Assembly: GCA_037178625.1 (NCBI GenBank)
Contig: CM074127.1
Span: forward strand, 1,426,001 to 1,490,000
Direction: 5' to 3'
DNA: 64,000 bases
From: Skeletonema tropicum
Taxonomy: Eukaryota > Bacillariophyta > Thalassiosirophyceae > Thalassiosirales > Thalassiosiraceae
A program made the position numbers and the translations under genes. Below the pieces are notes generated by a model. The model searched no databases, had not been told where the DNA came from, and saw nothing but the letters and a program-made list of their open reading frames with translations. Positions within the stretch are counted from its first letter, which is position 1, and every line of letters starts with the position of its first letter. Of the stretch, positions 42,418-52,685 are shown piece after piece.

Positions 42418-45400
42418 CTAATAACATATTGTACAGCAAGTCTGGGTATCACATGTAACTCGATCAAAAGGATCCTCTGGATCGCAATCGGCAGATAGCT
42501 CGACAAGAGCGCCAGCAGGGTCCCGAAGAGAACAAATCTCAGCTGGCATTGCTCCCTCAAATTTGTTGGAGTGCAGTCGAAGGGATATAAGCTTTGTCAT
42601 AAACTTGAGTTCAGCGGGAATGACACCTGTAAAGGCGTTAAATTTCAAATCAAGAACGTTGAGGTTGTGAAAATCACCAATCTCAGAAGGTAGGCTGCCC
42701 CCAATACTATTTTCAGAGAGATCCAGAACGGCCACTTTGCCACCGAGTCCTCCAAGAGCAAACTCGGATGGTATTGTCCCACTCAGTCTATTGGAAGGGA
42801 GAGATATATCAACTACATTATTGTCATCGCAGGTAATACCATACCAAGTGCATTCGTCATCGTTTGTTTTCCACCCGCTATCAATTTTCCACGAGAATAC
42901 TGGCGTAGTTGCTAGATAGAAAGACATGAGTCCGAATCGCCGAAGCTTTCGGAAGTCATCCAACTCACTGAGGTTGTCTGAGTTGGCAAGCCATAGATAC
43001 GCACGATATGAAGGGGAATCTTTGTCTGATAAAGGATTTCCTTCCAAGCCGGTCATGTGTTTAATCAACATATTTTTGAGTTCAGCATTCTCTTCACTGT
43101 TGGACGATTCATTTGTTTCGGGTAGTAGATATGTATCGGATGCATCTTCGGTGATCGTGTGGACCTCTCCGAATTTGTAGCACTTCGTGCAGCACTCACA
43201 CGTGACTTCTGGACCCAAACAATCAGTCCAGAGCTCGACCAGCCCGGGTAAAGAACAAACACCCACGGGTACTTCGCCTTTCAATTCGTTGGAGTTCAGA
43301 GCAAGTTGCTTCAAAGTAGATATATTTCCCAATTCATTAGGAAATGGCCCACTTAGAAAGTTGCTGTCCAGTAGGAGCACCTCAAGGAACTCAAGCATTC
43401 CAATCTCAGAAGGTATTGTACCATACAGTGAATTGCCTGAAAAATTAATCGATTGCAAAAATCGCAAGCTCATCAACTCGAGTGGAATCTCCCCAACAAG
43501 GTTGTTTTCACTAAGGTTGAGACTCGAAGATATGCCATTTTGACAGTCTTCAACTCCAAACCAGCTGCAAACATTGTCATCAGTGAGCCACCCTGTATTT
43601 TGACTCCACCCAGATCCCGCAAGCGCAAAGTACAATGTAGCGAGTGCAAATTTTTGGGATACTACGAGATCAGGAACGCTGTCGTAGCTTGAATGAGTTA
43701 CAAGCCAGACATAAGCTTTGTACTGATACGAATCTAAATTGTTCAGTCCTAAGCCACCATCCACAGCCTGAGATTTAAGCTTGCTTAGGATAACGCCATT
43801 GGGATCTACACCATGAGTTTCATGTGTGAGTTGGCTTGAAATCTCAGTACTGACTTCACTATCGTGACCAAATCCCACAGGCTCGAAACAAATAGTACAA
43901 CAATCCTCCGGGCAAGACACTTTGAACTCGCTTGTCGACGACGTTGAGCAGTCCGCCCAGAGAAAATGCAGTTGGCCCTCGCGCAGATGACACACTTCCG
44001 CGGGAACTGTCCCACCTTCGAATTGATTGTGGTAAATTGTAAGTTTCTGCAGGCTTGTCAAATGACCAATTTCACTTGACAATCCGCTGTCAAATTGATT
44101 ATCATGCAAGGAAAGTACCTTCAATCTTTTCCACTTGAACATTGCCATAGTTGGTAAAGATCCACTTAGCTGATTGTTCGACAAATCAATTGATTCAATG
44201 TATGGCAGGAAGGCGAGCTCAGCGGGCAGTGCACCCTTCAACTGCCATTTCGGCAACTCCAGCAACACAACAACCATATCACTTAAAACAGAATATGGTG
44301 CATTTTCTCGATCATTCAAATCATGGCAAGTCACACCCGACCATTCACATTCATTTGTACCCTCTTGAGGGAATTCGACTTGCAGATAGAAGCAATACAA
44401 CGCATATATTTGCATAATTCGCTCAGCGGGCATTTCAATTTTGTTTGTCTCTTTGTTAATAACGTCGGAGCGAGAATTGTAGAGATAGAGATATGCTTGC
44501 CATTGATAGCTTTGTGCTAAACCAGAGTTGACCGAGGGATTTAGATAATTGTTCTCAACCTTGTCAACGAAATTTACTGATGCTTGATTTGTTCCGGAAG
44601 TACCGGGGATGGATTGAAATGTATCACCATAGGCCGATTTGATCAGAGAAAGAAGCTCACTGTCATTAATATTCGGAGGAAGAGGTTGCATTGGAGAAGG
44701 GGGTACAACTGGAGATTGGTGTGGCTGTGGTTGGGAGCCAGTAAGAGGAATTTGTTGTGGCTGTGGTTGGGAAGCAGGTTGGGAGCCAGCAAGGGGAATC
44801 TTAGGAGTAGGAGGACTAGGCGAATCGTTCGTGATTGTGATTGTCGGAATATCAACTTCGCCATCTTCCTCAATGTCAACAAAATCACTACCAAATTCTT
44901 CGGAGCGATTGTATTCTCTTTCCTTTGTCAGAGAGTAAATAACCAATGATATACCAACGGTGATAATCACAGAGGCCATGATAGCATACAAGGCACGCTT
45001 CTTCCTTTGATTGACTCTTTCTCTTTGAGCTTTTCTCCCACCCGGTCCTAGTGTCCCATTGCTCCTCATGTTCATATCTCTTGACTGTGACTGTCTACGC
45101 TTCAATCTGACACGCTGAGCAATCATTTTGCGAACTGTTGCCCGATCACCAAATCTGAATTCGAAGGCATGTCGTAATTCATCTTCTGGGGAAAAGATTG
45201 GTTCATCATCATCTCCATACATCAAAGAACTCTGTGGATACACTTGATCCCTTGTCAGCATGGCTTGTTCTTCGTCATCATCCATATCCGGTATGACTGA
45301 CGGATCTTCACTACTAGAAGTTGATGAACTGCTGCTGCTATCATCTGAGTTGGAGTCTTCATCCGAGTCTGTATCTTCCTCATCAGAATCACTTTCGGAT

Positions 45401-45849
45401 GATTCCGTAGAGTTCTCACCACCAGATTCTTCTGTCTTTACACTGATATTATCTGGAATTGCTTCACTCTCTTCTGTAGGCATTTGTAAAATATTTGGTG
45501 TTTCATCTTGCTTCGTTTGTGCAGCCTTTTCCAATTCTTTCAAGTCCGCTTCCGTCGGTACCATAGTTGTTGTGCTGGTGGATGTATCCGGTACACCATT
45601 AGCTGCAGGAATTGCGTCCGACTTAGTCTCAGTTTCCAAACATGACTCTTCATTTATTTCCTCCCCTGCTTTATTTATTTCATCGTCTGCTGCATCATTC
45701 TCCGTATCTGGCTTTGGGGTAAAAATTGCCTCGGAAGCTGCGGCGGCCTGAGGGACTACAGAATCTAGTCCGCCGTTCGCGATGAGTAGATCCTTGGTAT
45801 CATCCGCTTCCGCAGATCCTCCCGACGACTGGTCGCCCTCTTGACTCAT
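42418..45849 (-). CDS. Membrane-anchored protein with three leucine-rich repeat modules
   Basis: 1143 residues, single exon. An acidic Ser/Asp/Glu-rich N-terminus of about 270 residues is followed by a basic stretch and one membrane span at about 285-307 (ALYAIMASVIITVGISLVIY). A Pro/Gln linker leads to the large C-terminal part. That part repeats the same module three times: a Trp/Cys cap (CEWSGVTC, CSWFGVEDC, CTWYGITC), plant-type LRRs (SGxIPxELxxLxxL pattern) and a cysteine cap ending CC-T-x-CY/F (CCTICFE, CCTKCYKF, CCTICY at the very end). Type II topology with the LRRs outside or luminal is inferred. There is no kinase domain, so it is not a receptor kinase. Ligand unknown; recognition or adhesion is a guess. 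Confidence 0.85.
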   Translation of the reverse strand: MSQEGDQSSGGSAEADDTKDLLIANGGLDSVVPQAAAASEAIFTPKPDTENDAADDEINKAGEEINEESCLETETKSDAIPAANGVPDTSTSTTTMVPTEADLKELEKAAQTKQDETPNILQMPTEESEAIPDNISVKTEESGGENSTESSESDSDEEDTDSDEDSNSDDSSSSSSTSSSEDPSVIPDMDDDEEQAMLTRDQVYPQSSLMYGDDDEPIFSPEDELRHAFEFRFGDRATVRKMIAQRVRLKRRQSQSRDMNMRSNGTLGPGGRKAQRERVNQRKKRALYAIMASVIITVGISLVIYSLTKEREYNRSEEFGSDFVDIEEDGEVDIPTITITNDSPSPPTPKIPLAGSQPASQPQPQQIPLTGSQPQPHQSPVVPPSPMQPLPPNINDSELLSLIKSAYGDTFQSIPGTSGTNQASVNFVDKVENNYLNPSVNSGLAQSYQWQAYLYLYNSRSDVINKETNKIEMPAERIMQIYALYCFYLQVEFPQEGTNECEWSGVTCHDLNDRENAPYSVLSDMVVVLLELPKWQLKGALPAELAFLPYIESIDLSNNQLSGSLPTMAMFKWKRLKVLSLHDNQFDSGLSSEIGHLTSLQKLTIYHNQFEGGTVPAEVCHLREGQLHFLWADCSTSSTSEFKVSCPEDCCTICFEPVGFGHDSEVSTEISSQLTHETHGVDPNGVILSKLKSQAVDGGLGLNNLDSYQYKAYVWLVTHSSYDSVPDLVVSQKFALATLYFALAGSGWSQNTGWLTDDNVCSWFGVEDCQNGISSSLNLSENNLVGEIPLELMSLRFLQSINFSGNSLYGTIPSEIGMLEFLEVLLLDSNFLSGPFPNELGNISTLKQLALNSNELKGEVPVGVCSLPGLVELWTDCLGPEVTCECCTKCYKFGEVHTITEDASDTYLLPETNESSNSEENAELKNMLIKHMTGLEGNPLSDKDSPSYRAYLWLANSDNLSELDDFRKLRRFGLMSFYLATTPVFSWKIDSGWKTNDDECTWYGITCDDNNVVDISLPSNRLSGTIPSEFALGGLGGKVAVLDLSENSIGGSLPSEIGDFHNLNVLDLKFNAFTGVIPAELKFMTKLISLRLHSNKFEGAMPAEICSLRDPAGALVELSADCDPEDPFDRVTCDTQTCCTICY

Positions 45850-46277
45850 CTGCTATTATCTTTTGGCTAGAGAGAAGGTGACGCGACAATACAATAGCCC
45901 CGGACTTATATTATTGTCGAAGTGAAATGAACGCAAAGCATTTTTTTCGATGGAAATGTTACCCAGCCATCTAGTGACGTTCCGGATGATGACAAATTAT
46001 TCCCAGCACGAAAGCGTTATCCCTTTCTTCCTCTCACTATTTATTTAGGGACTCCCAATAATGGCACCTTTCGCCGAAGCCACCCAAAAATCTCGATTTT
46101 TGGATTCCACGCCCGAGCCCTTGCTTACGCACGAACTTGCGGGTTCTAGCGTGGTGATTCATCACACATCATCCTCACGACACCACTCATTTGCAATTTT
46201 ACTCTGGTTGGAATGCAATTGACACACAACATACTCCTACTTACCCTCTATTCAACAATCAAAAAACAGTAATAACA
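45850..46277. promoter_or_regulatory. Divergent region between the LRR gene and the sigma factor
   Basis: 428 bases between opposite start codons. Contains a 20-base near-palindrome (ccaaaaatctcgatttttgg at 46084-46103) with nine-base arms, followed by ccacgc...gcgtgg at 46107-46154. Possible protein-binding sites; function unknown. Confidence 0.4.
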
Positions 46278-48094
46278 ATGGAGCACTCTCAACTTACCTC
46301 TTTGCAACTGTCGCCTTCCTCTCCCGTCAGTCCACAAATGTCGTCGCGTAGGAGATCGCGGCGAGCAGGTGTCGGATTTGTGGCGTTGGCTGTTGGTAAG
46401 TCTTGGGGTTCGGACACGTGTTAGTTGGCCTGGTGTAGCTGGTGGATAGTAAGGCTGCTCAAGATAGGGCGTTCGATAGTGACGCTCCTCTGTATACACA
46501 GCCGGATCCATATCTTGTGCACAACACATGCACATAATAAATTACATGTTTTTTTTTCACAACTGACACTGACACGAACCCTTTCTCCTTCGTTTAAAAC
46601 AGCCACCACCCTTCCATGCAATAATGCCCTTGTAGCCCGCCCTGGATTTTCATTTATTCCACGCGCCTCATCAAACCCACTATCAGTACAACAACAATCT
46701 AGCATCTCGCGACGAACCACTATCTTCATGAGCACCCTGACATCACAAGATCAGGAGCTAGAAGCAGAGACGAACCCAATCCAATACGACGACCTTGACT
46801 TTAGCAATAATGATATTTTCGGAGACGAGGCAGCGAAATCCTCCAAGGCAACCGCCGCCACCACTGCCACCAGACAAACTCTAGATAACTCACGAGGATC
46901 CCCACCACAAACCGCCGCAGGACAACAGAACGTCGAAGAAACAGTCGGACGCCGAATCCGCGCCAATGTTCGTGAGACTGGATTTGACTCGATGAAGTAC
47001 TACATGAAAACTATGGGGAATCATGATTTGTTGCAAAAGAATGAAGAGATTATTTTGGCCAGGGAGATTCAGATTTTGATTAAATGGGAGGAGTTGAGGG
47101 AGGAGTTGGAGTCGGAATTGTTGAGGTGGGTTATATGTTTGTGCTTTCTTTGGTTGGTGCCCCTGTTTTTTGTGAATATTGAATTGACTTGTGCTAATGA
47201 TTTTTCGTTTTGATTGAATATTACAGACCACCTACATATCAGGAATGGGCAAATGCCATCAAGCCAGGCATGACCGTCACTCAAATTAAGAAACAAATCC
47301 GCCGCTCCCTCCGGGCTAAGGCAGCCCTTACAGAGTCCAACCTCCGTCTAGTTATTAGTATTGCCAAGCGCTACCAGGGGAGGGGACTTAACATGCAAGA
47401 CTTGTGTCAGGAGGGGACCCTTGGTTTGACGCGAGCCTGCGAAAAGTTTGATCCGGAAAGGGGCTTTCGATTCTCGACATATGCCACATGGTGGATTAAG
47501 CAGGGTATCATGCGTGCAATTGCGGATCAGGCGAGGACCATCCGCTTGCCTGTTCATATTCATGACCAGTTGAGTGTTGTGAGGAAGGCTGAGAGGGACT
47601 TGCAGAATGAATTGGGGAGGGATCCAACAAAAGAGGAGGTTGCGGCTAAGGTTGGAATCAAACCTGACAAGATTGAATTTTTGAAGCGGGCATCAGTTGG
47701 ATCTGTATCGATGGAGCAGGAGCTTGGAAGTGGAAAAACAAAAGGTTCCGGAGCTGGAACAGGTGGAGCTAAAGGTGGAGCATCTGGTAGTGAGCGTTCA
47801 TTCACCCTTGGAGATACGCTTGGCGACCCAGACCAAAAGCCAGTAGATATGGCACAATACCGAATGCTGCAAGATGATGTTGGAAGACTTATCTGCACTC
47901 TGAATGCACGTGAACAAGCTGTGATTCGTATGCGCTTTGGATTGGATGACGGAAAAGCCAAGACTTTGGAAGAAATTGGAAAGAAGTTCTCCGTCACTAG
48001 GGAGAGAATACGCCAAATCGAAGCTAGGGCATTGCACAAACTGCGACAGCCGTACAGAAACCATACTGTGAAGTGTTACGCAAATGAGCTGTAG
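46278..48094 (+). CDS. Plastid RNA polymerase sigma-70 family factor
   Basis: Directs the bacterial-type plastid RNA polymerase to promoters. Three exons fit GT-AG rules and keep frame: 46278-46395, 46603-47125 and 47227-48094; the joined product is 502 residues. Region 2 is clear: [20 protein letters not shown] (about 252-271), then [20 protein letters not shown] and [13 protein letters not shown]. The C-terminal region 4.2 helix-turn-helix reads [20 protein letters not shown]. The N-terminus has a short basic stretch ([10 protein letters not shown]), a hydrophobic segment ([13 protein letters not shown]) and an Ala-Leu-Val-Ala-Arg-Pro-Gly-Phe site, which may be a signal peptide plus transit peptide, though without the classical FAP motif. 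The donor of intron 2 is GTGGGT, less usual than the GTAAGT seen elsewhere here. A Gly/Ser-rich insert (about 385-400) separates region 3 from region 4. Confidence 0.9.
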
Positions 48095-48585
48095 AGGTAC
48101 TATTGTTAAAACTTAAAACACAAATAATAGAATCGCCATTGGATGTGACTCCGAGTTGTCGTAAGGTACAAATTTTGATACCAGTTTGGACAGACACTGT
48201 ATCAGATCTGTATATTATTGTACTCGTCGTCGTTGTGAATGCGAAAGCATGCTACATGATGTCAAAACGATACAATACTTATCTTTTGAGACATCGATCC
48301 TGGATATTGTACAATACACGAAACAACAAACTGGTAGCTGGACCCATTGAAGCAAGAAGCGTGGCGGTGTGCGTCTCCTGTGTGTACTTAAAGCGTGACT
48401 GAACACCTCTAAAAACAAAGCAAAACACGCGCTCCCTGTCACGGATCACGATGACGTCAAGGGACCAAGGGATCATTCTAAAAAATCCATCCTGTTCCAT
48501 TTTCATGCAAGAAGGTAGAAGGTCATGATCAGATTGGCGGAGGAGTTCTCACTGCACTATATCTACACATCATTCCCTAACAAAC
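48095..48585 (+). promoter_or_regulatory. Upstream region of NAPRT with a perfect CRE palindrome
   Basis: 491 bases without a gene. TGACGTCA at 48452-48459 lies 127 bases before the NAPRT start codon. This 8-base palindrome is the classic bZIP (CREB/ATF) site, and related TGACG elements control CO2/cAMP-responsive diatom genes. A chance match is possible. Confidence 0.4.
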
Positions 48586-50337
48586 ATGGCAACTAAACCA
48601 ATTAATAATCTCGTTACTCCGCTCCTGACGGATCTGTATCAGATCACGATGGCCTACGCGTATTGGAAGACGGGTCAACACAAGAAAAAAGCACACTTCG
48701 AGCTTTTCTTCCGGAAGAATCCATTCGGAGGCTCTTACACATTGTTCGCCGGTCTCGATGAAGTGCTCAAGTTCTTGAGCAGTTTTCATTTTAGCCCTGA
48801 TGATATTGAGTATCTGCGTAGTACAGCAGCGCTCTCCCACTGTGAACCAGCCTTTTTTGATGATTATCTTGCAAATCTGGACTGCTCTGAGGTTGTCGTT
48901 CATGCCATGAGGGAAGGATCTATGGCATTCCCTCGCGTTCCACTCATTACAGTTACTGCACCACTGGGGATTGGAAATCTGGTCGAAACAACGATGCTCA
49001 CGCTAGTTAACTACCCGTCGTTAGTTGCGACGAATGCATCACGAATGGTTGTTGCTGCAAGAGGACAATTTTGGGAAGAGACAGCAGGAACCACTCCGCC
49101 TCGGTCCATGACACCCGAAAGTCCCGAATTAAGATCCTCTGCAACGCCCAGAAAGAGTATGCAACTATCTGAGGGGGGACAGAATGATTTTACAAGGCGT
49201 AAGCCTAAATGTGTCGAGTTCGGATTGAGGCGTGCTCAGGGCCCTGATGGTGGGTTCTCTGCATCAAAGTATTCTCACATAGGTGGCTTTCACGCCACAT
49301 CCAATGTATTAGCAGGCAAACTATTAGATCTTCCCATAGGGGGCACACACGCCCATTCATTTGTGATGAGTTATACATCCATAGACTTGGTGCAGGACGC
49401 AAAGGTAGAGCGAGTCGATAATGGTGAAATGGTGTTGTTGCTACCATTGGTCCGAAAGTACCAAAATGAATTAGAGTGGCATGATACAAATGAAGGAGAG
49501 ATGGCTGCTTTTATTGGATATGCTGCAAGCTTTCCAAACTCATTTCTCTGCCTCATTGACACCTATGATACGCTGCAAAGTGGATTACGCAACTTTATTC
49601 TTGTAGCACTTGCCTTGGACGACCTTGGGTATACACCTCGTGGTGTTCGTTTAGATTCTGGAGATTTGTCTTATCTATCATTGGAATGTGAATATCTATT
49701 CCACGAGATTGGAAGTCGCCTTGAACGATCATTCTGTTATGGTCTAGATATTGTGGCCTCCAATGATATCAATGAAGCCGTATTACACTCCCTAAATAAG
49801 CAGGGCCATGCAATCACAATGTTCGGAATAGGAACCAATCTTGTCACTTGTCAAAATCAGCCAGCACTAGGATGTGTCTACAAACTTGTTGAAATCGATG
49901 GTGAGCCCAGAATCAAGCTATCGAATGATCTGGAAAAGGTTCTTATCCCCGGGAAGAAGATTGCATACAGATTGTTTGGAGAGGCAGGATGGCCACTCCT
50001 TGATTACATGGCTGGCATACACGAAGAGTCTCAGCCAGCTGTGGGAAAACGAGTTCTATGTCGCCATCCATTTATTGAACAAAAGAGGGTAGCTGTCATC
50101 CCTTCCCGAGTAGTCAAACTTCATTCACTTGTTTTTGATGGCAAGAACGGGATAGTAGGTGAGCTGCCCTCAATCACCGAGTCAAGACAATTTGTGAACG
50201 ATCAAATAAACAACACCCGTGCGGATTTGCTGCGGTATGTCAACCCTGGAGAATACAAGGTGTCAGTATCAGAAGATTCATTCCGCTTCTTGCACAATAT
50301 GTGGCAGGAAGAGACGCCAGTGACTGAGTTGCGCTAA
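48586..50337 (+). CDS. NAPRT: Nicotinate phosphoribosyltransferase
   Basis: 583 residues, no intron. Converts nicotinate, PRPP and ATP to nicotinate mononucleotide in the salvage (Preiss-Handler) route to NAD. Family blocks are present: N-terminal LLTDLYQITMAYAYW with FRKNPFGGSY, GGFHATSNVLAG at about 231-242, GTHAHSFVMSY at about 252-262, RLDSGDLSYLS at about 355 and FGIGTNLVTCQ at about 413. A low-complexity stretch (SMTPESPELRSSATPRKSMQ, about 180-200) interrupts the core compared with animal enzymes. There is no targeting peptide, so the cytosol is likely. Confidence 0.95.
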   Translation: MATKPINNLVTPLLTDLYQITMAYAYWKTGQHKKKAHFELFFRKNPFGGSYTLFAGLDEVLKFLSSFHFSPDDIEYLRSTAALSHCEPAFFDDYLANLDCSEVVVHAMREGSMAFPRVPLITVTAPLGIGNLVETTMLTLVNYPSLVATNASRMVVAARGQFWEETAGTTPPRSMTPESPELRSSATPRKSMQLSEGGQNDFTRRKPKCVEFGLRRAQGPDGGFSASKYSHIGGFHATSNVLAGKLLDLPIGGTHAHSFVMSYTSIDLVQDAKVERVDNGEMVLLLPLVRKYQNELEWHDTNEGEMAAFIGYAASFPNSFLCLIDTYDTLQSGLRNFILVALALDDLGYTPRGVRLDSGDLSYLSLECEYLFHEIGSRLERSFCYGLDIVASNDINEAVLHSLNKQGHAITMFGIGTNLVTCQNQPALGCVYKLVEIDGEPRIKLSNDLEKVLIPGKKIAYRLFGEAGWPLLDYMAGIHEESQPAVGKRVLCRHPFIEQKRVAVIPSRVVKLHSLVFDGKNGIVGELPSITESRQFVNDQINNTRADLLRYVNPGEYKVSVSEDSFRFLHNMWQEETPVTELR

Positions 50338-50439
50338 TAATTTTCCACTGCTTAAATGTAGAATTAAAAGCGTAAGCTAAGCTATTCTGAGTTCAAGACA
50401 TAATTGATCGTATATTAGGAATTGTCTGCTCTCTGTCCT

Positions 50440-51247
50440 TCAAATCTTATCATCCTCCAACTTTTCTGATGCCTCCTTGTGCATACCATCTTCCATACTA
50501 TCTCCCTCGCTGGTAGCAACATCCAACTCTTCTAAAAGTGCACCAACTCTTTCAAGCTCCTCCAAATATAATTTATGATCAGCAATTTTCGCTCGCTTCC
50601 TTTCACCAAGCACATGTCTGATTGCCCCCATTGATTTACGAACCTTCTTCCGTCTATCAGGTTGTATCATCATGTAACCATGACGACGAGCCAAATTAGC
50701 TTCTGTCAGTAACATGTTTTTCTCTTTGTACAGAACGAGCCTGAAGTCCAAAGTTCCAAGTAGATAATCCAGCCAGAAAACAAGAACGTAAGCAACACTG
50801 AGCTGCAAAATTACAACACACATCTCATAGTTTTACCAGAACTCACCACAACTTATGCAAATCATCATAACTTTTACGACGAAGCTCCTTCACCGACCAC
50901 GAACGACCCACTCGCTCCGTCTGACGCTTCTCCCTCGACACAGTATCACGAAATGCATCTAGAGGACTTGTAATCCCCTCCTTTCCAATCTTAGATATGA
51001 GATCGAGATTGGGTTCATATTTCCATGTCTTTGATGTGTTCCATTTCATCCATCGCAGAATTTTTTCCTTCTTATCGTCGCTGCTGCTGCTGGTGCTACT
51101 TTCTCCGCCGCTGCTGTCATCCATTACAAGGGGACTTGACGAGATAAATCGATGATGTCCAATTTGTGGTTGTGAAATTGATGGCCACAATGCCTTGTTA
51201 ATATTTTTCATGTGCATGGCACATCGTGTAGCTGCAGAGGTCAACAT
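50440..51247 (-). CDS. MRPL47: Mitochondrial ribosomal protein uL29m (MRPL47)
   Basis: Large-subunit mitoribosome protein. Two exons: 51247-50847 and 50740-50440, separated by a 106-base intron (gtgagt donor, cag acceptor); the joined product is 233 residues. The family signature spans the junction: GRSWSVKELRRKSYDDLHKL in exon 1, then VLYKEKNMLLTEANLARRHG and RRKKVRKSMGAIRHVLGER in exon 2. The first 40 residues (MLTSAATRCAMHMKNINKAL...) are basic and hydroxylated, fitting a mitochondrial presequence. The acidic tail after residue 200 is not part of the family core. Divergent from FCP, 323 bases away. Confidence 0.88.
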
Positions 51248-51570
51248 ACTACTCTAGAATTAAGTCTATTCCGTGTCGGCTGCGTGAAGTTAACTGTGAT
51301 AGCAGCGTGTGGTTCTCAGCGGGGTTGTTTGGTGTTTGGTGCTGGTTTATTTGCTGATCGCAATTGTAACAGTGTGTAACTTCTTGTGAGCTGCAGATGT
51401 TACAGGGAGTATCAATCGGTAACAGAAATTGTACTCATGGGCCGTGGGTCTGGGCAGAGTGCGTGGTGCTGTTTGGTTGAACTCCCGATCTTCTTGAACT
51501 TGATAAGCTGCCGCTTTTGCTTTTGCTTTTGACACCCTCCCAAACGTGCCAAAAATACCGTATTGAAAAC
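51248..51570. promoter_or_regulatory. Divergent promoter between MRPL47 and the FCP gene
   Basis: 323 bases; contains a short ttttgc tandem (about 51515-51531) just before the FCP start. No other element recognised. Confidence 0.45.
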
Positions 51571-52432
51571 ATGATGAAGCTTGCCACTCTCGCTGCTCTT
51601 GCCGGCTCCGCCGCTGCATTCGCCCCTGCCCAAACTGGACGTGTCTCTACCTCCGTATCAGAAACGAAGGCAGACTTGGAAGTGTTGGGAAAGAAGTTAA
51701 ACCCTGTCGTTGGATTCTTTGACCCACTTAACCTTGCTGAGGCTGAGTTCTGGGGCACTAGCAATGAAGCAACTATTGGTTTCCTCCGTGAGTCAGAGGT
51801 AAAGCATGGTCGCGTTGCCATGGCTGCCTTTGTTGGGTACATTGTTCATGCTAATGGAATTACCTGGCCCTGGCCTATGACTTTGGCAGGAGAGCCCTTC
51901 CCAGCAGTCTCGAATGCACCTGAGGCTTGGGATGCCATCCCTGAGGCTGCTAAGTGGCAGATCATGTTGTTTGTTGGATTCCTCGAGGCGGTAAGTTTAA
52001 TTTAAAACCATTTCGTGGTCAGTGCATTAATCAATCTTGTCAACAATAATCCTCACACAACTTCTACTCTTGTTTGTTGCTTCTCCCTTGCAGTGGCGTG
52101 AATCTCAATCTGGAACTCATTACATGAAGGGAGGAAAGGTCGGATACTACCCGCCATTCGATGCCAAATACATCCCTGGAGGAGCACTCAATCTTTACAA
52201 TCCCTTCCCTAGAAAAGATATTGCAGTTATGACAGATGAACAAAAGGAGAAGAGACTTGTAGCGGAAATCAACAACGGCCGATTGGCAATGCTTGGCATT
52301 TTCGGATTTATCTCAGAGGGTGCTACCGAAGGTGCAGTACCTGCCCTCAAGGGAGTGATCTCACACTATGATGGAGATGTTATGGCTCCTTTGGCGAACA
52401 GCATTTTCCCTTCTCTCGCTGCATTGAACTAA
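51571..52432 (+). CDS. Fucoxanthin-chlorophyll a/c binding protein (LHC family)
   Basis: Thylakoid antenna protein that binds fucoxanthin and chlorophylls a and c. Exons 51571-51990 and 52094-52432 join in phase across a 103-base intron (gtaagt, cag), giving 252 residues. The leader MMKLATLAALAGSAAAFAPA has the A16|F17 cleavage motif of diatom plastid precursors. Helix 1 carries ESEVKHGRVAMAAFVGYIVH, helix 2 AAKWQIMLFVGFLEAWRES and helix 3 EINNGRLAMLGIFGFISEG; the E...R pairs in helices 1 and 3 ligate chlorophyll and form the cross-brace. The subclass was not resolved. Two start ATGs are adjacent (51571 and 51574). Confidence 0.94.
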
Positions 52433-52685
52433 GCAGTATGACTTTTGCTTCAGTCGCACCGAAGTGACACGCTCAGGGGATGAAGAGGTGTCCAGCTCTC
52501 TAGCATGATGTATCAATCCGTGCTATGATTGAGCTTGCTTGACTGGCCTTGCAGGTGAAGATTCAGGCTTGTATTTTAGTATTCTAATGTAAAGGTTTTA
52601 TCTATTGCTGCAATTCCACCAAATTAGCACTCACACCCTAACTTGAAGGAAGCTGACGTGACACATTTCTTATACAGTTCACCCT
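52433..52685. other. Convergent 3' ends of FCP and the SGNH-like gene
   Basis: 253 bases, no gene; 3' UTRs are expected. Confidence 0.6.

Noticed and set aside
45260..45751. Plus-strand Ser-rich 163-codon frame
   Set aside because: Antisense shadow of the acidic N-terminus of the LRR protein.
42418..45849. LRR receptor kinase
   Set aside because: No kinase motifs anywhere in the 1143 residues; the cytosolic side is only an acidic Ser-rich stretch.
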